Source: Gonocerus acuteangulatus (lineage: Eukaryota > Arthropoda > Insecta > Hemiptera > Coreidae). From it: a stretch of 64,000 nt of DNA. Positions 11,029 through 21,625 of this stretch are shown piece by piece. Made by a program: the position numbers and the translations under genes. Within the stretch, counting starts at the first letter, position 1; each line of letters begins with the position of its first letter. Under the pieces are notes generated by a model, which did no database searches, was not told the DNA's origin, and saw only the letters and a list, made by a program, of their open reading frames with translations. The stretch lies in assembly GCA_946811695.1 (NCBI GenBank), contig OX328128.1, positions 29,869,457 through 29,933,456 of the forward strand, given 5' to 3'.

Positions 11029-13715
11029 CTTCCTTTAATCCCAATTCCCTCACCATAATCCTATGGAATGCTAACGGACTTATCTCACGACGACTCGAGC
11101 TTGAACTCCTACTTACAGAAAAAAACATCGACATCGCACTGATTACAGAAACACACCTACTTACCACAAACTACTTTTCAATCCCAGGCTATGTGTGCTA
11201 CAGGGCAGATCATCCCTCCGATTCCCGGCATGGAGCTGCTGTTATGGTGAAAAGTTCGTTGGCTCACTTTTCACATTCCACTTTCTCGACAGATAGCATG
11301 CAGGTAAGTTCAATCTCCCTTTCCCTTTCTTCCTACAATATAATTGTTTCTGCGGCGTATTTTTCCCCAAATTTCACCATCTACCCTCCTGAGTTTCTCA
11401 CTCTATTCCAATCCTTTGGTCCTCGCTTTCTCATAGGGGCTGATTTCAATGCGAAACATCCCAGATGGGGAAGCCGTCTCACCAATCCTCGTGGCAGAAT
11501 TCTGTATGACATCCTTCAATCCCAAAATTATGACTCCATTTCCTCTGATTCCCCTTCATACTGGCCAACCGATCTCTCTCGCACTCCCGACCTTGTCGAT
11601 TTCTTCATCACTTCTGGCCTAAGGGGTATATCATACTCAACTCAGTCACTGCTTGAACTCTCATCCGATCACTCAGCCATCTTACTCGTCCTGAATACCT
11701 CTCCTCTACCACGCTCCAGCAATCCCACTCTCACACCAGGGCCTATGAACTGGGAGTTGTTTCGTCAACAACTCTCTCAACTCATAGACCTCAACGTTCC
11801 TCTGAAAACCTCATCCGACGTGGACGAGGCTGTATTGATGTTCACAAAAGCCATACAAGACAGTGCTCTGAGCTCAAGCAGGCCAAGAACTCGTCTTCCT
11901 TTTCACCCTAAGCCTCAACTCCCAGATCACATCCTTAATCTCTTGTCAGCTAAGCGCCAAGCAAGAGCTCGTTGGCAGAGGACTCGTTACCCATCTGACC
12001 ACACTTCCTTCAATCGACTTACTCGCCTCCTAAAAAAAGCCTTATCCCAATTCCGATCTGAATCCTTCAATGATTACCTCCAATCACTCACCACCGAAGA
12101 CAACTCTCTCTGGCAAGCCACCCGTAAAATCCTAAAATTCCATTCCGTTCCTCAACCTCTTCAACGCAGTGACGGAACTTGGGCTAGAAGTGATGAAGAC
12201 AAAGCCGAATTATTCGCTTCCCACCTGGAATCCACTTTTTCCCCTCACCCAGAAACCAGCTCCTCCCAAGACCTAGAAATACACGATTACCTGAATAGCC
12301 CTCTTCCACTCTCCCTTCCACCTAAAGCATTCCATCCTGCAGAAGTTAAATACATTATCAGACACATCCCAAGAAAATCTCCCGGTTACGACCTTATAAC
12401 AGCCCTAATCCTAAAAAATCTACCTCACAAAGCAATTATTTTCCTCACCTACATATTCAATTCAATCCTAAGAACCACCCACTTCCCAAATCCATGGAAG
12501 CACTCAATAATAATCCTTATACCGAAACCCCAGAAATCTCCCAAGATTCCATCATCGTATCGTCCTATCAGTTTGCTCCCAATCATGTCCAAAGTGTTTG
12601 AAAAACTTCTCCTAAAAAGAATTCTGTCCACGATCCCTCCCAATTCCTTACCTGATCACCAATTTGGTTTTCGTCCTCAGCATTCAACCATCCAACAATG
12701 CTTTAGCGTTGTTGACACCATATCCCACGCGCTTGAAAGTAGAAACTACTGCACGAGTGCCTTTCTCGACGTCGCCCAAGCGTTCGATCGTGTTTGGCAC
12801 CCGGGGTTGTTATACAAAGTAAAGCGCATACTTCCTCACACATATTTCCTAATCCTGCAGTCCTATTTATCTAACCGCTCCTTCCAAGTAAGATCTGGTT
12901 CCGCACTGTCTAGTTCCCATCCCATTTCCTCCGGAGTACCACAGGGAAGTATTCTTGGTCCCCTCCTTTACCTTTTGTACACCGCAGACATCCCCACCCA
13001 TCCCAGCACCCACTTAACCACATATGCTGATGATACGGCCATCTTTTCTTCTTCTCCTGATCCCATAACTGCTTCCTTTCACCTACAAGAACACCTGGAG
13101 TCTATCGAGCACTGGTGCAACAAGTGGAAAATTAAGGTGAATCCTCAAAAATGCTGCCACATTACATTCACCCTCAATAAGAGAGCCTGCCCACCAGTCG
13201 TCATATTCAGCCACGAACTCCCCATATCCAACGAGGTGCGCTACCTGGGATTATTACTGGACAGTAGACTCACTTGGAACCCTCACACCCGACTAAAAAG
13301 ACAGGAACTGAACAGGAGATACGGACTCTTACGACGACTACTGGGACCTTCATCAAAACTGACAATACACAACAAACTCATTGTATACAAAACCATAATC
13401 CGACCTATTTGGACTTACGGACTTGAACTCTGGGGAACAACTAAAACTTCTAACATACAGAGAATACAGGCATTCCAATCCAAAGTCCTTCGCAAAATTG
13501 TCAATGCTCCTTTTTACGTTTCCAATAAAACTCTTCATAATGACCTAAACATCCCTTTCGTTCAAGAACTGGCAAAATCCCGATTCCTAACCTTTCATTC
13601 CAAATTGTCCTTCCATCCCAATCCCAGAGCACAAACACTTTCCTCCCAAACCCACCCACAAAACCCGCCTAGAAGGCTCAAGAGACATTGGCCTCGTGAC
13701 CAGCTAAATGACTAG
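11025..13715 (+). CDS. Jockey LINE ORF2, endonuclease-reverse transcriptase
   Basis: 896 aa. It nicks target DNA and primes cDNA synthesis from the LINE RNA. The N-terminal APE-type endonuclease (about 1-225) shows WNANG (N15), TETH (E42), GADFNAKH (D140, N142) and SSDHS (D215, H216). The reverse transcriptase (about 490-750) shows YRPISLLP, FGFRPQHST, FLDVAQAFDRVW (D582), SGVPQGSILGPLLY and YADD at 667-670. The thumb and C-terminal region (RPIWTYGLELWG, then VLRKIVNAP) is typical of Jockey. No RNase H is present, as usual for this clade. Translation may start by reinitiation at the ATGA overlap with ORF1. All catalytic residues I can check are present. Confidence 0.96.
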   Translation: MTSFNPNSLTIILWNANGLISRRLELELLLTEKNIDIALITETHLLTTNYFSIPGYVCYRADHPSDSRHGAAVMVKSSLAHFSHSTFSTDSMQVSSISLSLSSYNIIVSAAYFSPNFTIYPPEFLTLFQSFGPRFLIGADFNAKHPRWGSRLTNPRGRILYDILQSQNYDSISSDSPSYWPTDLSRTPDLVDFFITSGLRGISYSTQSLLELSSDHSAILLVLNTSPLPRSSNPTLTPGPMNWELFRQQLSQLIDLNVPLKTSSDVDEAVLMFTKAIQDSALSSSRPRTRLPFHPKPQLPDHILNLLSAKRQARARWQRTRYPSDHTSFNRLTRLLKKALSQFRSESFNDYLQSLTTEDNSLWQATRKILKFHSVPQPLQRSDGTWARSDEDKAELFASHLESTFSPHPETSSSQDLEIHDYLNSPLPLSLPPKAFHPAEVKYIIRHIPRKSPGYDLITALILKNLPHKAIIFLTYIFNSILRTTHFPNPWKHSIIILIPKPQKSPKIPSSYRPISLLPIMSKVFEKLLLKRILSTIPPNSLPDHQFGFRPQHSTIQQCFSVVDTISHALESRNYCTSAFLDVAQAFDRVWHPGLLYKVKRILPHTYFLILQSYLSNRSFQVRSGSALSSSHPISSGVPQGSILGPLLYLLYTADIPTHPSTHLTTYADDTAIFSSSPDPITASFHLQEHLESIEHWCNKWKIKVNPQKCCHITFTLNKRACPPVVIFSHELPISNEVRYLGLLLDSRLTWNPHTRLKRQELNRRYGLLRRLLGPSSKLTIHNKLIVYKTIIRPIWTYGLELWGTTKTSNIQRIQAFQSKVLRKIVNAPFYVSNKTLHNDLNIPFVQELAKSRFLTFHSKLSFHPNPRAQTLSSQTHPQNPPRRLKRHWPRDQLND

Positions 13716-13789
13716 TGGAGAAAAAAATATATTCCAAAACTAGGAAGTACCAATATTGATTGGCTTCTTCCATAAGTGTTATTATCATT

Positions 13790-14035
13790 ATTATTTGTCA
13801 TTATTATTATTATTATTATTATTATTTCTTCGTCTTTACTTATTTATTATTTAGTTATTTTCATTTATTTTATTATGGTTACCATTTATTCATATATTTA
13901 CATTTAAATTATTTTGTTATTTCTTTTTTTTTTTATTTTATTTATTTTTTTTTTTTTTTTTATTTTTTTTTTTATTTTATTTTTATTTTTTTTATTTATT
14001 TATTTATTTATTTTTTTTTTTTACTTTGTTGTCAG
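13790..14035 (+). repeat. T-rich low-complexity 3' UTR of the LINE
   Basis: ATT repeats then long T runs, about 250 bp. The predicted Phe/Tyr-rich ORFs here are artefacts. It is part of the LINE, between the ORF2 stop and the poly-A signal. Confidence 0.85.
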
Positions 14036-14118
14036 TTGTATTAATCAACTTTTGTATATATCATTAATCATATTTGTGAGCAAACTTAACCAATGTACTT
14101 TAAAATGTACAGATGTTA

Positions 14119-14124
14119 AATAAA
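14119..14124 (+). terminator. LINE polyadenylation signal
   Basis: AATAAA lies 11 nt before the poly-A run that begins at 14135 and abuts the 3' target duplication. Confidence 0.85.
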
Positions 14125-14164
14125 CGTATTATTTAAAAAAAAAAAAAAAAAACAGACTGGACAT

Positions 14165-14759
14165 CATCGTACAGGAGCTCACGCCGAGAAGAAGTAGTCC
14201 TTGCGAGACTAAGAATCGGCCATACACGCATTACCCACGAGTACCTGATGACAAAAACGGACAAACCCAAATGCACGACTTGTAACACAGATCTTACTGT
14301 AAATCATATTCTAACAGACTGTCGGTTACGGCATAACTTGGACATTCCTCATGACCTGACAGACATACTTTCTGAAGGCAGCCATTATATTAACACAATA
14401 TTGACATATTTAAAAAACACTAACATGTACGACAAAATATAATACATAACCATAAGAATCCATTTCACCTTTTTTTGCAATAATAATGAAATCTAATTCA
14501 CTCTATTCATTAAATAAACACCTCATTCATTCTAATTTTCTTTAATTATTTTTCTTTATACATATTTCTATTTAATTTTTGTTTCGTTTACTATTTATAC
14601 CTTATACATACTTATCATTACTATACATCATTGTCTGTAGCAACTACTGTTTTGGAGTGACATCGTTAGGTTCAACACCTGCATCAGCTTAATACAGGAA
14701 ATTAAATGCTCTTCGCTTTAGATGCGGAGCATCATCATAAATAAATAAATAAATAAATA
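14165..14759 (+). pseudogene. I-like LINE 3' end (host of the Jockey insertion)
   Basis: Continues the frame broken at 9543: SSYRSSRREEVVLARLRIGH, a C-terminal C-x2-C-x7-H-x4-C finger (CTTC...HILTDC), and the stop at about 14440. The 3' UTR ends in (AATA)n followed by the TATATTGGTAAA duplication. Apart from truncation and the insertion, this piece has no frameshift. Related copies are at 16660-17520 and 37533-40864. Confidence 0.9.
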
Positions 14760-14771
14760 TATATTGGTAAA

Positions 14772-15264
14772 AAGATTATTAGTTTTTAGTTGTTCCTTCC
14801 AATATCATTATATTTTCATAGTTATTTTCAACATTTATACTATCACAATTAAACTTTTATCCTAGATGACCAATTTTTTACTATAAGAACTTCAATCTAG
14901 TTGTTAGTATGTTCCTTGGCAACCTGAAATGTTGGACACACTTTGTTTGGAAAGTAACCATGGTGACCGCTGGGAAGTGTTGAATGAGTCTTCTGATTTG
15001 ACACCCTACTAGCCAGAGGAGGAGGGATTCCAGCTGATCCATTCATCCCCACTACACCTGACTAGCCGATGCAGTCTGAGAGCCTTCTTCTCCGGAGGCT
15101 CTTCGTCTCTTTTCGTAACTCTTCGGCTATTGTCGGGCGTCTGTACAATATCCTTGAGCGTGGAGCAAGCATACCGAAATATCCACACCGAATATGCTGA
15201 AGCCTGGAATCCTAAACACGAACGGGAAATTCGATATTTTCTACGTATCGATTAAGGTTTAATA
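14772..15264. other. No gene recognised
   Basis: No domain or repeat end is identified. Confidence 0.4.
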
Positions 15265-15650
15265 CAACCTTGTAACCTTTTTTTTTTTATCATTATATTT
15301 TTATTGGGGGGGGGGGGGGGGGGAGGTTTAAATGCTTTCTTAACTAATGAAAAACGATATCCAAGAGTTTTTATGAGACGAAAATGTTCCTCTACACTCA
15401 CTGCCACCGGCCGAGAGTTTTTTATTCGTCAAAAATTCGATTTTTCAAGTTATGTCCCGATAAAAGAAAATATGAAGAAAAAATAAAAATTGGGGAAAAA
15501 ATAACCTCGAAGTAGATTAAAGTATAAAGTCGTTTTTCTCAAAATTATGTTTTTCAAATCGAGCGATACACTAGCCCCTTCATTTTTCACCCAATATACT
15601 TCAAGTTGTTTCCGCTTCTTTAATCGTAATTGTTGATGTAATATTGCACG
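15265..15650 (+). repeat. Dispersed repeat family B, copy
   Basis: Contains the family B markers CCTTGTAACC, GGTTTAAATGCTTTCTTAAC and, later, CTCAAAATTATGTTTTTCAA. An 18-base G run sits at about 15305. Other copies are at 25790, 27840, 61400 and 63140. Noncoding. Confidence 0.7.
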
Positions 15651-16659
15651 TTTTAAGTGATTTTAAAGCATTTAAACAGGCTTTTATTTTACATATTTTG
15701 TCAAAAATCCATATTTTTACATATTCTGCTAAAAATACATACTTCTGCTACATATTTCGATATTCTTTTTATTTTGCAATAGAAAAAAAAATGGTGAAAG
15801 CGAGAAAGAAAATAATGCTCTACCCACTGAGTCTAGATCACAGTGTCTTTTCTAATTCCCTAATGGTCTAGGAGTAGATGCGTTTAAAAAAAAAATAGAT
15901 TAAAAATTATTGTTTAACAATTATTATTCCTTTAATCTACTCTCTAAAACAAATGTATAGTGGAAGAATCTTGTCGATATCATTTTCTAAATTCGAGATA
16001 AAAAATAATGAATTTTCAACCAGTTTTATTTTATTTCTTAGCTCTTAAGGCGCAGTGGACGAAACGCTCGGACACATGTCGACTATTTTTCGATGCAAAA
16101 TCACCAGAAAAAAATTATGACATCAGATGGGCGTCATTTCTCGTTTGACAATTTAAAAATGCCTGTTGTTTTAAACAATTTTTCAAAATAATGTTCATCT
16201 TCAGATATTTTTAACTTCTTTTTTCCCCTTTTACAATGAGTTCCTACTTTTTATGTATGCTTTATTTTTCAATATGTTATAGCCATTTTGTTCTATATAT
16301 TTTTCAACTTTTGTTTTTCTATTTATAATAACAGAGTTCGTACTTAATATTTATTTATAGTTTTATAGGTACTTGTTAATTAAATATTTTCAATTTTTTA
16401 TCATATATTTCGTTATAAATAGTCAAATATGTATCCACGTTTTTTGAATTTTATTTTACATGAACATCCGTTCTCTAATGATATCTATCGCTTAAATTGT
16501 GAAGACTACTTTAAAATCCGATGTTATTTTATTTCGAAACAACCACGCGGCCTGCGAACGTATTTGCACGCTAAAGTTTGGCCCACAACATGTCAAAGGT
16601 TGCTGATATTTGACCTATAGAATTAAAAAATATTGTTTTATGTATTATTCTTAAATTGT
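15651..16659. other. No gene recognised
   Basis: Very AT-rich. A fragment near 15862, GGAGTAGATGCGTTTAAAAA, resembles the 5S/tRNA SINE tail but is degenerate. The ORF at 16429-16620 (63 aa) has no domain. Confidence 0.4.
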
Positions 16660-16910
16660 TTTTTATTATTTATTTATTTATTGCTGGATCGCAACGGAGG
16701 CGACTAGCAAATTATGAGTCTATATGGAAACGTCAGCTTCGAACAAAATGATAATATTAAGAAATAAATTATAATAGATAATGATAATTTAAAGGAAATA
16801 AATATAATTTCAGAAAAAGTAGCAAATATATTTAAAAGCCAAAATTATAAAAAAGAAATACAAAAAAAAATAATAATAATAATAATAAATGACCTAGATG
16901 TAGATGCGCC

Positions 16911-16970
<60 letters not shown>

Positions 16971-17520
16971 ATAAATAAATAAATAAAAATAAGGAAGTTA
17001 TAAAAAATGAAAGAGTAAACATTTTCAAGTGTTCATGAAATTTTGTGATATATTTGTGTAGTCTGTAAGTGTTTAAAAATTGGTTTCAAATAATGGCTAC
17101 CATCGGACAAGAGTTCTGTAAGGTCAGTGGGTATGTTTAATTGTTCTCTTCTTCGACAGTCTGTAAGTATATGTCTTATAGTTAGGAGTTGGTTAAATTG
17201 TCTACATGTTGGTGCGTCTTGTTTAGTCATTAGGTGTCCGTGAGTAAGTAGAGAATGGCCAATTCGGAGTCGACTTAGAACTACCTCTTCTCTCCGGTTT
17301 CCTCTTCTGCTGGATGGCCACTGTTTGTTTAATCTGTCGTAGTTTATTGTCGTTAGTGTTGTACCATGCTGTCTGCCACTGAATAAGTATTTGGTTGGTG
17401 TCGTCAGGTCCTAGTAAGTTGTTTCGCTTGTTGTTATGTTCTGTAAGGTGGTTGCTAATTTAGCTTGAATGTCAACTTCTGTGCTTTATTTAATGTCTAC
17501 GTGCCCAGTGTTACGTGTTT
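16660..17520 (-). pseudogene. 5'-truncated I-like LINE remnant
   Basis: On the minus strand, 17033-17230 reads MTKQDAPTCRQFNQLLTIRH then ILTDC, aligning with the C-terminal finger region of the I-like LINEs at 14250 and 38300. The second finger cysteine is replaced by Phe. The 3' end is an AATA-type tail, seen as TTATTTATTTATT at about 16668. A SINE tail with poly-A at 16889-16969 interrupts its 3' UTR. Confidence 0.75.
16889..16969 (+). mobile_element. SINE 3' tail with long poly-A
   Basis: GATGTAGATGCGCCGTAAAA, identical to the tail of the 5S-derived SINE at 21343-21535, followed by about 53 A. The head is missing, so this is a severely 5'-truncated copy. Confidence 0.7.
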
Positions 17521-18004
17521 GTTTAAATTTTGGAATCGAATAATTTCCATTTTAATTCTTAAATTGGAGAAAGTGAAATTGATTCTGAGAGCGCAAGGTA
17601 ATATTATACCTTCATAATTGCCCCCCCTAAGAGTTGTAGAAGACACGAAATAAACCCCCATTACTGAATAAGCTTTTCTGCTTTTATCGATACAAATAAA
17701 ATAACGATATACAAATCATTACCTGCTGTGGTGATAAGAAGTCAAAATTGACCACAATTTCCTCATGATTTAGTATCTTTAGTTTTCCTCCATCCCTTCT
17801 AAGGCATTCATTGCTGAAGAAGACTGCCAGAGAGCATGCTGAAGTGTTCAAAATATTGATTTTTCCGACAATCTGCTGCGTGTTTCTTATTCGAAACCCA
17901 ACAACTCCTTGACTTTTTATAAATAAACCAAGACCAACCTGTGAAAGTTGTAATGAGATTTGATAATTAGACATATACTGACAGATTTTAGACTGCGAAG
18001 ATAC
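17521..18004. other. No gene recognised
   Basis: The 96-aa minus-strand ORF at 17684-17974 has no recognisable domain and no conserved neighbour. Confidence 0.4.
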
Positions 18005-18071
18005 TTTTCTGCGTAGATATTTCTCCCGATCCGATCCGATTTCGTTTGATCGACTACGGCCGACGTGAGTG

Positions 18072-18598
18072 CCTACATTGGTCTCAAGCCGATCCGATCC
18101 GATTTAGTCACAGCTCGTCAGTGAAGTGAAAATGAGTGATTAATTTAAGAAATACCACCTAATAAGCACAGAAACCTTCGGATAGGTTGAATGTTGGAGG
18201 TAAGAGAAGTATTGGTATTCATATTTTAAAATTATTTATAAGAAAGGTAGCTAGAAGGTTATAAGCATTGGAAGGTTATACACATTGGAAGGTTATAGAC
18301 GTTGGATGGTTATAAACATCTTTCCACGCAATTTAATAAGCAAGAGAAACAAAATACAAAAATTTGAATGGACAAAATTGTTCTAAATTTTATTTCCTTT
18401 GATTTAAAAAAAAAATGCATTGAAATCGGTTAAGATTTAGAATCTGTAGACCTTTTTGAAACACAATATGTGGGTTGGCGCCATTTTGCTTCGTCGGTCC
18501 GAAATCGGTCTAGAAACAAGCATGCTTGAATGGCCATGAATCTGTGTCCATCGGATTGGATCAAATCGGGTCGGGTCGAGACCAATGTACCTCCATTG
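18072..18598. repeat. Inverted repeat with GATCC-rich arms
   Basis: ACATTGGTCTC near 18076 is inverted as GAGACCAATGT near 18577, and runs of (CCGAT)n on the left face (ATCGG)n on the right. Arms are about 40 bp. It could be the remains of a TIR element. The ORFs at 18430-18730 overlap it in several frames and are not credible genes. Confidence 0.55.
18257..18324. repeat. 17-bp tandem repeat, 4 copies
   Basis: GGTTATA-started units begin at 18257, 18274, 18291 and 18308. Confidence 0.85.
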
Positions 18599-18710
18599 AG
18601 ATGCATGTGTTTGTTTTTCTTCCGACAGTCGGTGGCTATTGGATCGGATCGGAACGTGTCCAGTGTAGGTGCACCCTGAAGGTAGTCTATACATCGACAC
18701 AATACTTGAA

Positions 18711-18758
18711 CATTTTAAGACAATGATCATATATATATGATTATTGTCTTAAAATGTA
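18711..18758. repeat. Near-perfect palindrome
   Basis: ACATTTTAAGACAATGATCA mirrored by TGATTATTGTCTTAAAATGT around a short TA core. One mismatch in the arms. Confidence 0.9.
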
Positions 18759-19049
18759 CATATGTATACATATATGTATAATAAAATATAAATGTTATTT
18801 ATCCGAACTTGCTTTTCTTCCACCCCTTTTTATTTATTTATGTTTTTCTTTTATTCATTTTTTTTACAGTCAATCACAAGCTATCCAGTCATTCTTACCC
18901 TTTACTTCTTTATTCTTTATTTTCATACTTTTTAACTTGTCAAATTTATTTTTGTATATTTTTCTTTCCTTATTATTATTTATCTTTGAATATACTTGCA
19001 TAACTTTGTAGACAAGATTGAATTGTATACATATGTATATATATAAGCA

Positions 19050-19190
19050 GTTGTGGTCCGGTGGCGTGAGCACTCCTTGCCTAAGGTCGTGGGTTCGATT
19101 CCCACAAGGGGTGGTGGCTTTTCTTTAGAAAAAAGTAAATGCATTAGATAACCCGTCCTAAAATTCGGTGTCAATAATAAATGGACTTAA
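19050..19190 (+). mobile_element. tRNA-derived SINE (SINE-III)
   Basis: Box A-like TGGTCCGGTGGCGTGAG and box B GGTTCGATTCCCAC are followed by a short body, GATAACCCGTCCTAAAATTC and an AATAATAAATGG tail. Matches 7845-8037 (minus) and the tail at 47041-47105 (minus). Confidence 0.75.
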
Positions 19191-19290
19191 ATTTAAGAAA
19201 TGTAAGCAATTTGCATTTAAGCGTATATGCACAAAAACAAATCACTCGAATGCCAAAAAAAATAAAATCTCTGCCATTCTAATTCCCAAT

Positions 19291-19766
19291 CTTGAAGTAC
19301 CTGTGCCTGTAATGCTGTGCATACGTCTGTATTGCTGTACCTGTGCCTGTAATGCTGTACCTGTGCCTGTAATGCTGTACATACGTCTGTTGTTCTCATG
19401 GGCGTATATAGGAAATAATAATAATCTTGAAGTACCTGTGCCTGTAATGCTGTGCATACGTCTGTAATGCTGTACCTGTGCGTGTAATGCTGTGCATACA
19501 TCTGATGTTCTCATGGGCGTATATAGGAAATAATAATAATCTTGAAGTACCTGTGCCAGTAATGCTGTACACACGTCTGATGTTCTCATGGGCGTATATA
19601 AGAAATAATAATAATCTTGAAGTACCTGTGCCTGTAATGCTGTACATACGTCTGATGTTCTCATGGGCGTATATAGGAAATAATAATAATCTTGAAGTAC
19701 CTGTGCCTGTAATGCTGTACATACGTCTGATGTTCTCATGGGCGTATATAGGAAATAATAATAATC
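19291..19766. repeat. 75-bp minisatellite
   Basis: The repeated landmark CTTGAAGTACCTGTG starts at 19291, 19426, 19541, 19616 and 19691. The last spacings are exactly 75 bp; the first two are enlarged by internal GTACCTGTGCCTGTAATGCT repeats. Since 75 is divisible by three, ORFs stay open on both strands (up to 165 aa), but there is no start context or domain. Each unit contains CATGGGCGTATATAGGAAAT, matching the terminus of MITE family E. Confidence 0.95.
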
Positions 19767-19769
19767 TCG

Positions 19770-20580
19770 GTATCATATAAACTTTTAAATTATAACAACG
19801 GGTAGGTGGGTTATTGTTTACGTCCTCATGTCTTAATCCAGTCTATCGTGTTTATTTTAGTTAGAAACGTTTAGTCCTTTTGTGTACTTATCTACGGGTG
19901 GGTTCCTACCTAAAATCAGAGAGGAAACACGATGAAATGTTGATCCCTGCTCTAAGGCAGTGCTGGCTAGCCGTACTTGGAGTATCTGCCGACAGAGTGC
20001 TCTCTTATACACTCCCTATCCCCACCCCTAAACAAGAACCAGTCTAGCCCGTGCTTCGAGATAGAGTGGTTCTCTGCTCGTCTACTCTCTGCTCTTCCTA
20101 CTCCGAGAGGTATGCACCTCAATACATACTACCAGCGGGATTAAAATAGGTGGAAAAAACGGACGACCGCAGAAAGTTATGTAAGTAGTATTTGTATTCC
20201 GGAGAGCATGCTTAGGAAAATACTTAGGTATGCAGAAGCAATGTTAGTAAGAAATATACCTAAAGGAGAGATCCGTGCCGTCCGGCCGCCAGAAGGAAAC
20301 CACGTGAATCTGAGGAATGTATTTTGAAATGTAGCGGGATCTTCCCCCACTCCGTCGCCATGCCGACCTCTTTGTTTACATTCACAGCTGTTCTATCGGC
20401 TTTGTTTGGAAAATGCTCAGGAATCCAAAACGACTCCCAACCAACCACGTGCACATTGTACAATATGCCATGCGGCAATAATATACTTAATCCCTTAAGA
20501 GTACTCTCATTTTTATTAATTCCAAATGTAAATTACTTTTTCATGAGATGTTGAGATGATAAGAAGTCAAGGAATTGTTG
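19770..20580. other. No gene recognised
   Basis: Includes a less AT-rich block (19950-20470) with overlapping 72- and 76-aa ORFs on opposite strands. No domain is recognised. Confidence 0.4.
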
Positions 20581-20671
20581 GGATTTCCAACATTTCAGCA
20601 GCCATCTTCAGATAAAACCTAAATATAAATAATTACAAAAGAGAATAATCAATAAAGTAAACAACATTTTA

Positions 20672-20735
20672 AATCAGACAACAGGTTATACAAATCAGAC
20701 AACAGGTTATACAAATCAGGCAACAGGTTATACAA
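20672..20735. repeat. 21-bp tandem repeat, 3 copies
   Basis: AAATCAGACAACAGGTTATAC-type units; the third has one change (CAGGCAAC). Confidence 0.9.
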
Positions 20736-21169
20736 ACGCGTGTTTGATTATACAGTGTGTCATTATTTATTATGTGTGGTGTGAATGTTAACTTGTACCC
20801 ATGAGTAATATCTTGTAATGTAAACATGTAAAAGGTCAATGTAGGCTTAGATTTTGGTTTAGGTTAGTTCCGAAATATGTTGAAAGGAACTTTCACATTT
20901 CGTATATAGTAATTTTAGGATTAGTAGTTTTTAAGTAAATTCTAGCTAAATTAGGCTTCTTTAAGAAAAAAAATGCATGTGTTGAAAATGAAACAATTTT
21001 CCGGTGCTAATAATGATCCTAGCAGTCGATGCACCGAAAAAAAATGGTTATAAAACATTATTATGTGCATATTAAGTAAACAGCAGTTTTTGAGTGCAAC
21101 GGTAGTTTTTAACTAGAAGTTAGTTAATAGTATGTAATTTACAAAAAAAAATTGTAATTTTTAGCTCAC

Positions 21170-21275
21170 AAACTTCTCTGCAAAAAAGGTTCTAAAGTAA
21201 TTTTCGATGGGACGAGCATAATTGGAGAAATAAGTGCCTAAAACCTCGAAAGGTTCGTTGCTTTGAAATGTTCAT
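21170..21275 (-). repeat. Family A fragment
   Basis: On the minus strand it matches the GCACTTATTTCTCC...ATCG and TTTTTTGCAGAG blocks of family A (compare 42985-43055). Confidence 0.55.
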
Positions 21276-21342
21276 TGTGTTTAATTTCTTTAGTTTTTTA
21301 TAGCTTGTTGCTTTTTAATTTTAGTTTTAATTTTCTAGTCAA

Positions 21343-21507
21343 CGGCCATAGCCACGTTGAATACACCGGTTCCCATAGATCACCGAAGTTAAGCAAGGTC
21401 GGGCGTGGTCAGTACCTGAATGGGTGACCGACCACGTGCTGTTGGCATTATAAAAGGGCGGCAACCTATAGATAGCCCGGCGCTAATGGCCAAGATGTAG
21501 ATGCGCC

Positions 21508-21535
<28 letters not shown>
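21343..21535 (+). mobile_element. 5S-rRNA-derived SINE
   Basis: The first ~105 nt are 5S rRNA-like: GCCACGTTGAATACACCGG, GATCACCGAAGTTAAGC, GTACCTGAATGGGTGACC, and an end at CTGTTGGCATT. All three copies in the window lack the same few bases before CACGTGCTG, so they derive from one SINE lineage rather than 5S genes. A body (GGCAACCTATAGATAGCCCG) and a GATGCGCCGTAAAA tail follow. A perfect 14-bp target duplication, AATTTTCTAGTCAA, flanks it at 21329-21342 and 21536-21549. Confidence 0.92.
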
Positions 21536-21541
<6 letters not shown>

Positions 21542-21625
21542 CTAGTCAAGGAAGATAAGTAAAATGTAACAACATTTTTTTGTTGTTCATTATACATCTT
21601 TCCGAGCGGAAATCGAAGTTGCCGA

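Larger units (their letters stand above)
9544..14152 (+). mobile_element. Full-length Jockey-type LINE
   Basis: A 4.6-kb non-LTR retrotransposon: 171-nt 5' UTR, ORF1 (gag-like), ORF2 (endonuclease plus reverse transcriptase, no RNase H), a T-rich 3' UTR, AATAAA at 14119 and an 18-nt poly-A at 14135-14152. It lies between perfect 12-bp target duplications inside an older I-like LINE. The organisation and C-terminal ORF2 sequence fit the Jockey clade. Both ORFs are open throughout, so the copy is young and possibly competent. A related, degenerate 5'-truncated copy lies at 46110-46490. Confidence 0.95.

Noticed and set aside
13760..14123. Membrane protein from Phe/Tyr-rich ORFs
   Set aside because: They are readings of the T-rich LINE 3' UTR.
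18430..18730. Overlapping 90- and 97-aa minus-strand ORFs
   Set aside because: They cross an inverted repeat, overlap a plus-strand ORF and have no domain.
19217..19780. ORFs of 94-165 aa on both strands across the 75-bp repeats
   Set aside because: The repeat length is a multiple of three, so open frames persist without selection. No domain, and both strands are open.
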